A DNA stretch of 39,573 nucleotides. Origin: Deltaproteobacteria bacterium (GTDB lineage: Bacteria > Desulfobacterota > Dissulfuribacteria > Dissulfuribacterales > UBA3076). Positions 18,056 to 26,966 of this stretch are shown piece after piece. A program made the position numbers and the translations under genes. Where the stretch lies: assembly GCA_027004715.1 (NCBI GenBank), contig JALTHG010000009.1:1-39573 (forward strand). The letters are read 5' to 3'. Under the pieces are notes generated by a model. The model did not search any database, was not told the DNA's origin, and saw only the letters and a list, made by a program, of their open reading frames with translations. Each line of letters starts with the position of its first letter. Within the stretch, counting starts at the first letter, position 1.

Positions 18056-18118
18056 GTAACTGTTCATATCCCAGCGCAGTGGTCTAAACGGTTCAACAGA
18101 AGGGGGTTGAACAGTTAC
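18056..18118. repeat. 63-bp palindromic element upstream of rpsA
   Basis: GTAACTGTTCA (18056-18066) and TGAACAGTTAC (18108-18118) are perfect 11-bp inverted repeats. Inside, GTTCAAC (18091-18097) can pair with GTTGAAC (18106-18112), which competes with the outer right arm. A diverged copy of the whole element lies at 31819-31881 between ftsE and ftsX. The GTAACT end matches the end of the repeats at 5205 and 21926. No ORF or T-run is present. REP/MITE-type element is the best guess. Confidence 0.7.
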
Positions 18119-18151
18119 AATGGGTCTGCAGAGATTTCTTTATAGCTCTGG

Positions 18152-18180
18152 TTGTTGAATTTTGAGGATTGGGCTATTAT
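18152..18180 (+). promoter_or_regulatory. Candidate promoter for rpsA
   Basis: TTGTTG (18152-18157) and TATTAT (18175-18180) are 17 bases apart, matching the -35/-10 layout with a good -10. Transcription from here would start near 18187 and give a leader of about 30 bases with AGGGGG before the ATG at 18218. That argues against the TTG start at 18152 used by the ORF track. Confidence 0.45.
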
Positions 18181-18217
18181 AAAAAAATATTTCGTTCTTC
18201 TAGGGGGTCATTTTGTA

Positions 18218-20050
18218 ATGGAAAAAGTGGCGAGTGAGGCAACTCAGGAACAGAATTTAACTGCTACCTCTGATCAAGAGGTTGCACCTCTGCAGCTAAG
18301 TTCACAGACTGCAGGAGAAGAGGAGTCACCCAAAGAATCTGGAGATATGGGTCAGTTTGAAGACCTGTTTGAGCAGAGTCTTCGTGCCTTTCAGGAGGGA
18401 GAGATCCTCAAGGGTACTGTTGTGAGTATTGATAGAGAATTTGTTATGATTGATGTTGGATATAAGTCAGAGGGCCTGATCCCGGTCCGGGAATTCTGTA
18501 ACGAGGAGGGAGATGTAACTGTCTCTCCTGGAGACGTCGTAGAGGTATTGCTTGAGCGCTGGGACCCTGAGGGAGGGATGCTGAGGCTTTCTCACTCCAA
18601 GGCCCTGCGCCAGCAGGTATGGAAAGAGATCACAAAGGCCTTTGAAGAAGAGGTCCCTATCAAGGGGACCGTAGTCTCCAGGGTAAAGGGTGGCCTGTCA
18701 GTAAGAATAGGGGATCAAAAGGGTGGGGTGAATGCATTTTTGCCCTTTTCTCAGATCGATCTCAGACCGGTTCCTGACCCTGAAGACATGCTCAATCAGG
18801 TCATAGAGTGTTCTATCTTGAAGTGTAATCGACGTCGGGAGAATGTGGTAGTATCCCGTAGGACCCTTTTAGAAAAGGAGAGGGCCAAAAAGAGGAAGGA
18901 GACCCTGGCCTCCCTTGAAGAAGACCAGATCAGAGAGGGAGAAGTCAAAAATATTACAGACTATGGTATATTTGTGGACCTTGGAGGGATCGATGGGCTC
19001 CTCCATATAACCGATATGTCATGGGGGCATATAGAGCATCCGTCTAAACTCTTCAATGTAGGTGATAAAATTAAAGTAAAGGTCCTCACCTATGACCCTG
19101 AGACTGAAAAGGTCTCGCTGGGGATAAAGCAGCTTACAGAAGATCCTTGGCTGACTGTAGAAGAGAAATATCCAGTAGGAGAAAGAGTAAGGGGTAAGGT
19201 GGTCAGTCTGACAGATTATGGTGCCTTTGTTGAACTTGAGGAGGGCGTAGAGGGTCTGGTACATGTATCTGAGATGTCATGGACCAAGCGCATACATCAT
19301 CCCTCTCAGATGGTCAAGGTGGGTGATATTGTCGAGGCCGTGGTGCTCAAGGTGGACTCTAAGGCCAAGAGGATATCTTTAGGGCTAAAACAGACAGAGC
19401 CAAATCCCTGGGACCTGATAGAGGAACGTTATCCTGTCGGTACTGTAATAGAAGGAGCAGTGAAAAACGTCACTGACTTTGGTCTGTTTATAGGTATAGA
19501 GGAAGGGATCGATGGCCTTGTCCATATCTCAGACCTGTCCTGGAGTAAGAGGATCAAACATCCTGGTGAGCTCTATAAGAAGGGGGAAGTTATCCAGGCC
19601 GTAGTGCTCAATATTGACAAAGAGAAGGAACGTTTCTCTCTGGGCATCAAACAGCTCTATCCTGATCCCTGGAAGACAGTGCTTGAAAAATATCCAGTAG
19701 GTAGCAAGGTTACTGGCAGGGTGACAAATATCACAGACTTTGGGGTATTTGTCGAGATAGAGGAGGGAGTAGAGGGCCTGATACATATCTCTGAGCTAGG
19801 ACCTGGCAAGGTCAAGACACCAGCTGGGATGTTTCAGCTAGGAGAGGAGGTGACCGCAAAGGTCATCCATGTAGGTCCGCTGGAGAAGCGGATAGGGCTC
19901 TCTATAAAGAGGATATATCAGGATGAAGAGAAATCAAACTTTGAAGAGTATACGAATAATAACAGGGCCAGTACAACCTTTGGGAGTCTATTACAAGAGG
20001 AATTAGTACAGCAGAGTCATACCTATAAGGAAACCAAGGCCAAAAAATAG
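18218..20050 (+). CDS. rpsA: 30S ribosomal protein S1
   Basis: S1 binds mRNA and brings it to the 30S subunit, mainly for structured or weak-SD messages. The 610-residue product has six S1/OB repeats after an acidic N-terminal stretch of about 50 residues. Repeats 3-6 are near-identical in layout (KNITDYGIFVDLGGIDGLLHI, VSLTDYGAFVELEEGVEGLVHV, KNVTDFGLFIGIEEGIDGLVHI, TNITDFGVFVEIEEGVEGLIHI), each ending in SLGIKQ-DPW-like linkers. Repeats 1-2 are more diverged, as in other S1 proteins. The ORF track begins at 18152 (TTG); the ATG at 18218 is preferred because AGGGGG lies ahead of it and a promoter covers the earlier start. sppA follows 8 bp later. Confidence 0.95.
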   Translation: MEKVASEATQEQNLTATSDQEVAPLQLSSQTAGEEESPKESGDMGQFEDLFEQSLRAFQEGEILKGTVVSIDREFVMIDVGYKSEGLIPVREFCNEEGDVTVSPGDVVEVLLERWDPEGGMLRLSHSKALRQQVWKEITKAFEEEVPIKGTVVSRVKGGLSVRIGDQKGGVNAFLPFSQIDLRPVPDPEDMLNQVIECSILKCNRRRENVVVSRRTLLEKERAKKRKETLASLEEDQIREGEVKNITDYGIFVDLGGIDGLLHITDMSWGHIEHPSKLFNVGDKIKVKVLTYDPETEKVSLGIKQLTEDPWLTVEEKYPVGERVRGKVVSLTDYGAFVELEEGVEGLVHVSEMSWTKRIHHPSQMVKVGDIVEAVVLKVDSKAKRISLGLKQTEPNPWDLIEERYPVGTVIEGAVKNVTDFGLFIGIEEGIDGLVHISDLSWSKRIKHPGELYKKGEVIQAVVLNIDKEKERFSLGIKQLYPDPWKTVLEKYPVGSKVTGRVTNITDFGVFVEIEEGVEGLIHISELGPGKVKTPAGMFQLGEEVTAKVIHVGPLEKRIGLSIKRIYQDEEKSNFEEYTNNNRASTTFGSLLQEELVQQSHTYKETKAKK

Positions 20051-20058
20051 GTGAAGTC

Positions 20059-20991
20059 ATGACCAAATCATATATTCCTAAAGGGCGTGCCCACCCAGTA
20101 TTGGTGGCCCTGGCTACCATAGGTGGGCTCACACTCCTTGGTATAACGGTTATGTTCCTCATGGGGATATGGATGGCAAGGGGTCTTCTCTTTGGTCCTA
20201 CAGTCTATCACGGAGATAAGGTAGGAGTAGTGACAGTTAAGGGGATTATTGCCGACCCTGAGCCTACCCTCAAGGTACTTAGAGACTTCCAATATAATAA
20301 AGATATCAAGGCCGTAGTAGTACGCATAGACAGCCCCGGCGGGGCAGTAGGGGCATCTCAGGAACTGTATGAAGAGATAAAGAGGCTGGACAGAAAGAAG
20401 CCTGTGGTGGCATCTCTGGGCTCAGTAGCGGCATCAGGTGGCTATTATACGGCCATAGGTGCCAGGTATATCATTGCCGATCCAGGTACAGTGACTGGGA
20501 GTATAGGTGTTATTGCCAATATCCCTAATATAAAAGGCCTTATGGAAAAACTGGGGATCAGAGACACTGTGGTCAAGTGTGGCTCTTTTAAGGATATAGG
20601 GTCTATTACCAGGGATATGACCAAAGAAGAGCGTACACTGCTCCATGGGGTAATGGAAGACGTCCATCAGCAGTTTATAATGGCAGTGGCCAAGAGCCGA
20701 AGGCTCCCTGAGAAGCAGGTATTGGCCATTGCCGATGGGAGAATTATGACGGGTAATCAGGCCCTTCATGCCAGGCTGGTAGATAAGTTGGGGAACTTTA
20801 GTGTGGCAGTGGACCAGGCTGCAAAATTGGCAGGTATAAAGGGTAGGCCTGAACTCGTCTATCCCGCGAAAAATCGCCTCTCAGTCCTAAAGGAGGTCCT
20901 GGAAGGAGAGGAGACAAGGGCCATGGACAATATCCTTCATCAGGTATTAAAGGCACCTGTCAATAGGTCTATTTCTTATGAGGCCTGGTAG
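20059..20991 (+). CDS. sppA: Signal peptide peptidase SppA, 36-kDa type
   Basis: This inner-membrane serine protease of the S49 family degrades cleaved signal peptides. One hydrophobic anchor lies at residues 15-45. The Ser-Lys dyad is Ser126 in LGSVAASGGYYTA and Lys178 in CGSFKDIG, both conserved. The RIDSPGGAVGASQELYEEI motif shows the ClpP-like crotonase fold. At 310 residues it is the short single-domain form, not the double-domain E. coli SppA (618). ATG at 20059 with AGGTG upstream. The rpsA-sppA-IHF order recurs in deltaproteobacteria. Confidence 0.96.
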   Translation: MTKSYIPKGRAHPVLVALATIGGLTLLGITVMFLMGIWMARGLLFGPTVYHGDKVGVVTVKGIIADPEPTLKVLRDFQYNKDIKAVVVRIDSPGGAVGASQELYEEIKRLDRKKPVVASLGSVAASGGYYTAIGARYIIADPGTVTGSIGVIANIPNIKGLMEKLGIRDTVVKCGSFKDIGSITRDMTKEERTLLHGVMEDVHQQFIMAVAKSRRLPEKQVLAIADGRIMTGNQALHARLVDKLGNFSVAVDQAAKLAGIKGRPELVYPAKNRLSVLKEVLEGEETRAMDNILHQVLKAPVNRSISYEAW

Positions 20992-21002
20992 ATAGTGACC
21001 CT

Positions 21003-21281
21003 ATGCTGAAGCGAAATCTGGTAGCCCAGTTAGAGCAGAGATTCCCTCAACACTTCAAGAGAGACCTGGAGACTGTGGTAGATCTGGTTTTTGATGTAAT
21101 GACCTCAGCGCTCAGGGAGGGCAGGAGGATAGAGATCAGGGGATTTGGGAGCTTTGCAATACATAGACAGAAGGGACGTAGGTTTGTAAATCCAAAGACA
21201 GGCACATACACAATATGTCCATCAAGCCAGCGTATAGTCTTTAAGGCGGGTAAGGACTTGAAGACAGATTTAGGTCCTTGA
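21003..21281 (+). CDS. ihfB: HU/IHF family DNA-binding protein, IHF-beta-like
   Basis: The 92-residue product is a DNA-bending histone-like protein. The signature GRRIEIRGFGSFAIHRQKGRRFVNPKTG contains the beta-arm region. IEIRGFGSF with the arm sequence resembles IHF-beta rather than HU, and the position after rpsA and sppA supports that. The DNA-intercalating proline of the arm is seen in RRFVNPKTG. Start ATG at 21003, 11 bp after sppA, without a clear Shine-Dalgarno. It is convergent with the next gene, 5 bp away. IHF-alpha is not in the window. Confidence 0.85.
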   Translation: MLKRNLVAQLEQRFPQHFKRDLETVVDLVFDVMTSALREGRRIEIRGFGSFAIHRQKGRRFVNPKTGTYTICPSSQRIVFKAGKDLKTDLGP

Positions 21282-21286
21282 CTTTC

Positions 21287-21892
21287 TCAAAATATAGACA
21301 CATCGCCCTTACCCTTTCTGAGCACCAAGGGCACATCATCTATTAGAGATATCACGCTCGAGGGTTCAGCAGGAATAATTCCAGAATCTACAACAATAGC
21401 CACCCTCTTTCCCAAGATCCTGGCTATCTCTTTAGGGTCAGACCATATAGGCCCATCTCTTATGCTTGCAGAGGTACTTATGAGCGGATTCCCCTGGGCC
21501 TTGGTTATTGCCTCACATACTGGGTGGGCAGGGATACGGATCCCTACTGTGCGGCGTTTTGTGAGCATCATCTTGGGGACTTCCCTGGATCCTTCCAGGA
21601 TGAAGGTATAGGGACCTGGCAAAAAATGCCTCAGGATACGGTAGGCATAGTCTGTGACGTAGGCATATCTGCTGATATCCCTGAGGTCTGCACAGACAAA
21701 GCTGAAGGGGGTGCTCTTAGCCAGTCCTTTGATCTGATAGATCTGTTTGATGGCCTTTTTATTGAAGATGTCAGCCCCTATCCCATAGCAGGTGTCTGTA
21801 GGATATACGATTACTTCCCCCCTCTTTAGGGCCTCTGCCACCAGATCTATCTGACGAGGTCTGGGTCTCTGTGGGTCTATTTCCAGAAGCAA
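21287..21892 (-). CDS. yciO: YciO/Sua5 family protein (threonylcarbamoyl-AMP synthase-like)
   Basis: The family fold makes threonylcarbamoyl-AMP for tRNA t6A37; the YciO branch has weak or unknown activity. The product matches YciO along its length: EVIVYPTDTCYGIGADIFNKKAI, SFVCADLRDISRYAYVTDYAYRIL, PGPYTFILEGSREVPKMMLTKRRTVGIRIP, LISTSAS and the ending DDVPLVLRKGKGDVSIF. The ORF track starts at 21937. I choose TTG at 21892 because AGGAG lies seven bases upstream and the protein then starts MLLEIDPQRPRPRQI, as YciO proteins do. This gives 201 residues against 206 in E. coli. Upstream lies the repeat at 21925. The gene is on its own on the minus strand, convergent with ihfB. Confidence 0.9.
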   Translation of the reverse strand: MLLEIDPQRPRPRQIDLVAEALKRGEVIVYPTDTCYGIGADIFNKKAIKQIYQIKGLAKSTPFSFVCADLRDISRYAYVTDYAYRILRHFLPGPYTFILEGSREVPKMMLTKRRTVGIRIPAHPVCEAITKAQGNPLISTSASIRDGPIWSDPKEIARILGKRVAIVVDSGIIPAEPSSVISLIDDVPLVLRKGKGDVSIF

Positions 21893-21924
21893 TTTTTGAC
21901 TCCTGCATCCTCTGTATCTTCTCT

Positions 21925-21960
21925 GGTAACTTCTCAATAAGTTGGGGCTGAAAAGTTAAG
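21925..21960. repeat. Palindromic dispersed repeat, copy 2
   Basis: Bases 21926-21946 repeat 5205-5225 exactly (21 of 21). The arm GGTAACTTCTCA is answered by TGAAAAGTTAAG at 21949-21960, which pairs with three mismatches, so this copy is a shorter palindrome of 36 bp. It lies between the divergent yciO and fhs genes, just upstream of the yciO start. No T-run follows. Confidence 0.7.
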
Positions 21961-22012
21961 TCCTCAATAGGCCATGGTAAGATATCTGGATTTTGGCTCT
22001 GAAGGGCCAGGG

Positions 22013-22042
22013 TTGACAAATTCCATTTTAGCTATTTATTTA
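22013..22042 (+). promoter_or_regulatory. Candidate sigma-70 promoter for fhs
   Basis: A perfect TTGACA (22013-22018) is followed after 18 bases by TATTTA (22037-22042) in a very AT-rich stretch. The -10 is weak by sequence. Transcription would start near 22050 and leave about 90 bases before the fhs ATG. It lies in the divergent gap between yciO and fhs, where a promoter is needed. Confidence 0.4.
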
Positions 22043-22142
22043 TTAAACTGCAAGACTTTGTCTGTTCATTTCCTGTCTGTTGTCAGCAGATTTTGATAGT
22101 ATAGCTAGGGCTGTATCCAAAAATTCACAAGGAGGTTTATTC

Positions 22143-23906
22143 ATGAAGCTGGATCCAACTACAATGAAAGACTGGCAGATCTCTGAAGTAGCTGAAGAGG
22201 GGATGAAGACTGTGTATGAACTGGGAGAGGAATTGGCGCTTGAGAAAGAAGAACTTCTTCCTTATGGGCACTATGTAGCAAAGGTGGATTATGCCAGGGT
22301 CCTGGAGCGCCTCAAGGACAGGCCAGATGGGAAATACATCGAGGTGACTGCCATTACGCCCACCCCTCTGGGCGAGGGTAAGAGTACATGTACAGTGGGT
22401 CTTTTGGAAGGGCTTGGCAAGAGGGGCAAAGGTGTTATAGGTACCATGCGCCAGCCATCAGGAGGCCCCACTTTCAATATCAAGGGAAGCGCAGCAGGTG
22501 GAGGGCTTGCGCAGGTCATCCCACTCTCAAAGCTGTCTCTGGGGCTCACAGGTGATATCAATGCAGTCATGAATGCCCATAACCTGGGAATGACTGCCCT
22601 TACTGCCCGCATGCAGCATGAATCTAACTACACTGATGAACAGTTGGCCCAGAGGGGGCTAAGACGTCTAAATATAGATCCAAAGGGCGTGGAGTTTCAC
22701 TGGGTAATTGATTTCTGTGTCCAGGCGCTGAGGAATATAATCATTGGAATCGGGGGCCGGATGGATGGCCTTACCATGCAGAGCGGCTTTAATATAGCAG
22801 TCAGTTCAGAGATTATGGCAATACTTGCCGTGGCAAATGATCTAAAGGACCTCAGGGAACGTATAGGCCGTATAGTCCTCGCCTATGACCGTACAGGCAG
22901 GCCTATTACTACAGAAGACCTGGAAGTAGCAGGGGCAATGACCGCCTGGATGGTAGAGGCCATCAATCCAAACCTCATGCAGACAATTGAGGGGCAACCC
23001 TGTTTTATCCATGCAGGGCCATTTGCAAATATAGCCATAGGCCAGTCCTCAATCATTGCAGACAGGGTAGGACTAAAGCTTGCTGACTATCTGGTGACCG
23101 AGAGCGGATTTGGTGCAGATATAGGCTTTGAAAAATTCTGGAACCTCAAGTGCCGCTTTAGTGGACTCAAGCCCCTCTGTTCAGTAATAGTGGCCACCAT
23201 AAGGGGCCTGAAGTGCCATGGTGGGGCACCCATCCCCCGTCCCGGCCGCCCGATGCCAGAAGAATATAATAGCGAGAATGTAGAATGGGTAGAGAAGGGA
23301 TGTGCCAACCTGATCCATCATATCCAGACCGTAAAAAAGGCGGGCGTCAACCCGGTAGTCTGTATCAATGCCTTTTACAATGATACTAAAGATGAGATTG
23401 CCGTGGTACGCAGGCTGAGTGAAGAGGCAGGTGCACGGGTAGCTCTATCCGAGCACTGGCTCAAGGGAGGAGATGGTGCCCTGGAATTCGCAGACGCAGT
23501 GATTGATGCCTGTGAAGAAAAGAGTGACTTCCACTTTCTATATGATCTTGACATGCCGCTTGGTCAGCGGATAGAGCTGATCACCAAAGAGGTCTATGGT
23601 GGAGCTGGTGTCAGCTATAGCCCTGAGGCCGCTGCAAAGCTAAAGGCCATGGAGAAGGACCCCGAGATCTCCAGGCTCGGGACCTGTATGGTGAAGACCC
23701 ATCTCAGCCTCTCAGACGATCCGAACATCAAGGGCGTACCCAGGGGGTGGGACCTCCATGTGAGAGACATCTTGACCTATAAGGGTGCCGGGTTTGTAGT
23801 CCCTGTTGCCGGTGCCATAAGCCTTATGCCTGGGACTGGTTCTGATCCGGCCTACCGCAGGATCGACGTGGATACAGATACCGGAAAGGTCAAGGGATTC
23901 TTTTAG
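22143..23906 (+). CDS. fhs: Formate-tetrahydrofolate ligase
   Basis: Fhs makes 10-formyl-THF from formate, THF and ATP, the entry of the methyl branch of the Wood-Ljungdahl pathway or an assimilatory C1 route. The ATP site is [17 protein letters not shown] near residue 77, and [30 protein letters not shown] and [17 protein letters not shown] are family signatures. At 587 residues it is a little longer than the common 555-560, with a longer N-terminus. The ORF track starts at 22080; the ATG at 22143 is clearly better, with AAGGAGG eight bases ahead. folD and cooS follow on the same strand. Confidence 0.97.
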   Translation: MKLDPTTMKDWQISEVAEEGMKTVYELGEELALEKEELLPYGHYVAKVDYARVLERLKDRPDGKYIEVTAITPTPLGEGKSTCTVGLLEGLGKRGKGVIGTMRQPSGGPTFNIKGSAAGGGLAQVIPLSKLSLGLTGDINAVMNAHNLGMTALTARMQHESNYTDEQLAQRGLRRLNIDPKGVEFHWVIDFCVQALRNIIIGIGGRMDGLTMQSGFNIAVSSEIMAILAVANDLKDLRERIGRIVLAYDRTGRPITTEDLEVAGAMTAWMVEAINPNLMQTIEGQPCFIHAGPFANIAIGQSSIIADRVGLKLADYLVTESGFGADIGFEKFWNLKCRFSGLKPLCSVIVATIRGLKCHGGAPIPRPGRPMPEEYNSENVEWVEKGCANLIHHIQTVKKAGVNPVVCINAFYNDTKDEIAVVRRLSEEAGARVALSEHWLKGGDGALEFADAVIDACEEKSDFHFLYDLDMPLGQRIELITKEVYGGAGVSYSPEAAAKLKAMEKDPEISRLGTCMVKTHLSLSDDPNIKGVPRGWDLHVRDILTYKGAGFVVPVAGAISLMPGTGSDPAYRRIDVDTDTGKVKGFF

Positions 23907-23992
23907 TCTGTAGATAGCACAGGGGCAAGGCCCTGGTGTCCTATGGAGCAACTTATTTCTATTATAATAACCAGGTCTTTTAAGGAGGGACA

Positions 23993-24877
23993 ATGAGTGC
24001 AAAAATCATCAGCGGAACCCAGATAGCGGAGCAGATAAGGAATGAGATCAAGGCCGAAGTCTCTGTGATGAAGGAAAGGCACGGGGTAGTCCCAGGCCTT
24101 GTAACTATACTGGTGGGAGAGAACCCTGCCTCTGTTTCATATGTGAAGGCAAAGCAGGCAGTGGCCCATAAGCTCGGGTTTAATTCCATCCAGGACAGCC
24201 AGCCTGAAGATATCAGTGAGGACCAACTTCTGGCCTTGATAGAGAAATACAATCAGGACCCATTGGTCCATGGCATACTGGTACAGCTTCCCCTTCCCAG
24301 GCACATTGACGAAGGCAAGGTCCTCTATGCCATCAACCCTGGAAAAGATGTAGATGGTTTTCACCCGGTGAATGTGGGGAAAATGGTAATAGGTGAGCCC
24401 TGTTTCCTGCCATGTACACCCTATGGTATCCTGGAGATGCTGATACGTTCAGGAGTTGAGACCAGTGGGGCCGAGGTGGTAGTCGTAGGTAGGAGTAATA
24501 TCGTTGGGAAGCCCATTGCAAACCTGTTGTTTCAGAAGAGAGAAGGTGGAAATGCCACTGTCACTATATGTCATACTCGAACCAGGGATATGGCATCTCA
24601 CACCCTGAAGGCCGATATCCTCATAGTGGCAGCAGGACATCCCAGGGTAATCACTGCCGACATGGTCAAGGAAGGGGCGGTGGTAATAGACGTAGGGATA
24701 AATCGAATCGGCAAGACCCCTGAGGGCAAGGCAATCCTGTGCGGTGATGTGGATTTTGATGGCGTAAAGGAAAAGGCCTCTGCCATAACCCCAGTGCCTG
24801 GTGGTGTCGGCCCGATGACTATAACCATGCTTATGAAAAATACGGTCCAGGCCGCAAAACAGGCCTTAAGTCTATAA
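23993..24877 (+). CDS. folD: Methylene-THF dehydrogenase / methenyl-THF cyclohydrolase
   Basis: FolD interconverts 10-formyl-, methenyl- and methylene-THF, joining formate to the folate C1 pool with NADP(H). The catalytic lysine is Lys54 in SYVKAK, four residues after Tyr50 as in E. coli. LVHGILVQLPLPRHID, NPGKDVDGFHPVNVG (substrate Asp) and VVVGRSNIVGKPIANLL (nucleotide fold) are intact, as is PVPGGVGPMTITML. A second basic residue often found two after the lysine is Ala here. The ATG at 23993 follows a perfect AAGGAGG. It lies 86 bp after fhs and 29 bp before cooS. Confidence 0.97.
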   Translation: MSAKIISGTQIAEQIRNEIKAEVSVMKERHGVVPGLVTILVGENPASVSYVKAKQAVAHKLGFNSIQDSQPEDISEDQLLALIEKYNQDPLVHGILVQLPLPRHIDEGKVLYAINPGKDVDGFHPVNVGKMVIGEPCFLPCTPYGILEMLIRSGVETSGAEVVVVGRSNIVGKPIANLLFQKREGGNATVTICHTRTRDMASHTLKADILIVAAGHPRVITADMVKEGAVVIDVGINRIGKTPEGKAILCGDVDFDGVKEKASAITPVPGGVGPMTITMLMKNTVQAAKQALSL

Positions 24878-24906
24878 AAAATTGAGCAGGCTGAGGAAAA
24901 ATAACT

Positions 24907-26877
24907 ATGGATACCAGCAGACGATTTGAGAAAAAGAGAGATAAGTGCCCCAATATCCAGTGTGAAAGCAATCGTGCAGTACTCCGCAATGAGTGTTCTG
25001 AGGGCGTAAGTACTGCGGCCCACAGGGTGGCCAGGCGTGGTGCAGTGCCCTGCCTGTTCGGCAAGGGTGGGACCTGCTGTCACAACTGTAACATGGGACC
25101 CTGCCAGATAATAGAGGGAGTAGAAGACATGCAGGGTATCTGCGGCGCTACTGCAGCAACAGTGGCAGCCCGTACCTTCTGCCGTATGGTTGCTGGTGGG
25201 GCCTCTGCACATATGGATCATGGCAGGGGAGTGGTCCTTGCCTTTCTCGCCACGGCCCGCGGTGAGACCCCATATGAGATCAAAGACACCATCAAGCTGA
25301 GAGAGACGGCCCTGAGGGTAGGGATAGACCCTGCTGAAAAGGACCCCAGAGACCTTGCAATAGAGGTAGGTAACAGGCTGCTCAGTGAGTTTGGTCAACA
25401 GAGCGGGATGCCCTCTTTTATAAAGAGGGCCCCAAAGGCCAGGCAGGAACTTTGGAGCAGGCTGGGGGTCATCCCAAGGGGTATAGACCGTGAGGTAGTG
25501 GAGATAATGCATCGTACCCACATCGGCGTGGACCAGGAACATAAGAGCCTGCTCTTCCAGGCCGCCCGTTGTTCCCTGGCAGACGGCTGGGCTGCCTCTA
25601 TGATCGCCACAGAGCTGTCTGATATCATGTTTGGCACCCCTGTCCCTATACGCAGCAGGGTAGATATTGGTGTCCTAAAGGAAGATGAGGTAAACATCAC
25701 AGTACACGGTCATGAACCAGTACTTGCCGAGGCCCTGGCAATGGCGGCCAGTGATCCAGAGATAGTTGAGGAGGCCAAGAAGGTAGGGGCCAGGGGTATA
25801 AACCTTACAGGCGTATGCTGCACTGGGACCGAGGTCCTCATGAGGAGGGGGATTCCTGTAGCCGGAAGCTTTATCCAACAGGAGGTCGTCCTGGCTACTG
25901 GTGCGGTAGAGGCCATGGTAGTGGATGTCCAGTGCATCATGCAGGGGGTATCTCCTGTGGCAGACAAGTTCCATACCGAACTCATCACCACATCTGATAA
26001 GGCCAAGATCCCAGGGGCCACACACATACAGTTTGATGACCACAGGGCCATGGACGTGGCCAAGGAAATAATAACACATGCCATCAAGAGATATCCAGAG
26101 CGGGGCAGGCACTTTATACCCAAGTTTCGTATGGACCTGGTGGCAGGCTTCAGTCATGAGACCATCAACTATCTCCTTGGGGGGCGTTTTCGTGCCTCCT
26201 ACAGGCCACTTAACGACAATATAATAAATGGCCGTATCCGTGGCGTTGCTGCCATAGTTGGCTGTGACAACTACAGGGTAATGGACGAAGTCCATGCAGA
26301 GCTTGCAAAGGAACTCATAGCCAATGACGTCCTTGTAGTGGCTACTGGCTGTGCTGCAACAGGGGCTGCCCGTGCAGGTCTGTTGGTGCCTGAGGCCATG
26401 GATATGGCAGGTGACGGCCTGAAAGAGGTCCTGGAGGCAGTGGGTTGTCCACCTGTCCTGCATATGGGTTCCTGTGTGGACAACAGCCGTATCCTTATTG
26501 CCGCTACTGAGATGGTAAATACCGGCGGCCTTGGCAATGACATCAGCGACCTCCCGATAGCAGGGAGCTCTCCTCAGTGGATGAGTGAGAAGGCGGTATC
26601 TATTGGACAATATTGTGTCACAAGTGGGGTCTATGTGGTCTTTGGACCAAATTTCCCCACCTCTGGCTCTAAGATAGTCACTGACTACTGCTTTAATGGC
26701 ATGGCCGATCTCTATGGAGGGGGATGGGGCGTGGGTGAGACATCTAATGAGATTGCCAGCAAGATGATCGACCACATAAACCAAAAGCGCCAGGACCTGG
26801 GCCTGGACAAAAAGAAGGAACGCGTGCTCTTTGACATGGCCATGAGACGTGAACTCGAGGCAACCCATCTGCAGTAA
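24907..26877 (+). CDS. cooS: Anaerobic Ni-Fe carbon monoxide dehydrogenase, catalytic subunit
   Basis: CooS interconverts CO and CO2 at a Ni-4Fe-4S C-cluster. The 656-residue product has the shared D-cluster cysteines Cys49 and Cys57 and the B-cluster cysteines Cys58, Cys61, Cys66 and Cys79. The C-cluster ligands appear as HGHEP (His), CCTGTE, VDVQCIMQG, GCDNYR, TGCAATGAARAG and MGSCVDNS. The proton-relay histidines HMDHGRG and lysine in QWMSEKAVS are present too, so it should be active. Three further cysteines (14, 19, 30) lie before the D-cluster. No cooC, cooF or acsB is adjacent; fhs and folD upstream suggest a link to C1-folate metabolism. Start ATG 24907. Confidence 0.97.
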   Translation: MDTSRRFEKKRDKCPNIQCESNRAVLRNECSEGVSTAAHRVARRGAVPCLFGKGGTCCHNCNMGPCQIIEGVEDMQGICGATAATVAARTFCRMVAGGASAHMDHGRGVVLAFLATARGETPYEIKDTIKLRETALRVGIDPAEKDPRDLAIEVGNRLLSEFGQQSGMPSFIKRAPKARQELWSRLGVIPRGIDREVVEIMHRTHIGVDQEHKSLLFQAARCSLADGWAASMIATELSDIMFGTPVPIRSRVDIGVLKEDEVNITVHGHEPVLAEALAMAASDPEIVEEAKKVGARGINLTGVCCTGTEVLMRRGIPVAGSFIQQEVVLATGAVEAMVVDVQCIMQGVSPVADKFHTELITTSDKAKIPGATHIQFDDHRAMDVAKEIITHAIKRYPERGRHFIPKFRMDLVAGFSHETINYLLGGRFRASYRPLNDNIINGRIRGVAAIVGCDNYRVMDEVHAELAKELIANDVLVVATGCAATGAARAGLLVPEAMDMAGDGLKEVLEAVGCPPVLHMGSCVDNSRILIAATEMVNTGGLGNDISDLPIAGSSPQWMSEKAVSIGQYCVTSGVYVVFGPNFPTSGSKIVTDYCFNGMADLYGGGWGVGETSNEIASKMIDHINQKRQDLGLDKKKERVLFDMAMRRELEATHLQ

Positions 26878-26966
26878 CTTTTCAGGGTCTCAGGAGCAGC
26901 CCAGGGTGAATAGCAGAGGTCTGGTTGGGCCTCATCTGTCAGGCATATGTACAACTTACAGGACTT

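Noticed and set aside
23907-23992. Terminator in the fhs-folD gap (CACAGGG..CCCTGGTG)
   Set aside because: The stem needs a bulge and no T-run follows; folD is probably read through from fhs.
25675-26868. 397-codon open frame antisense to cooS (and a 314-codon one at 24598-25542 antisense to folD/cooS)
   Set aside because: Both lie fully opposite genes with clear motifs. Their products are rich in His, Cys and Tyr with no recognisable domain, as shadow frames of this codon usage are.
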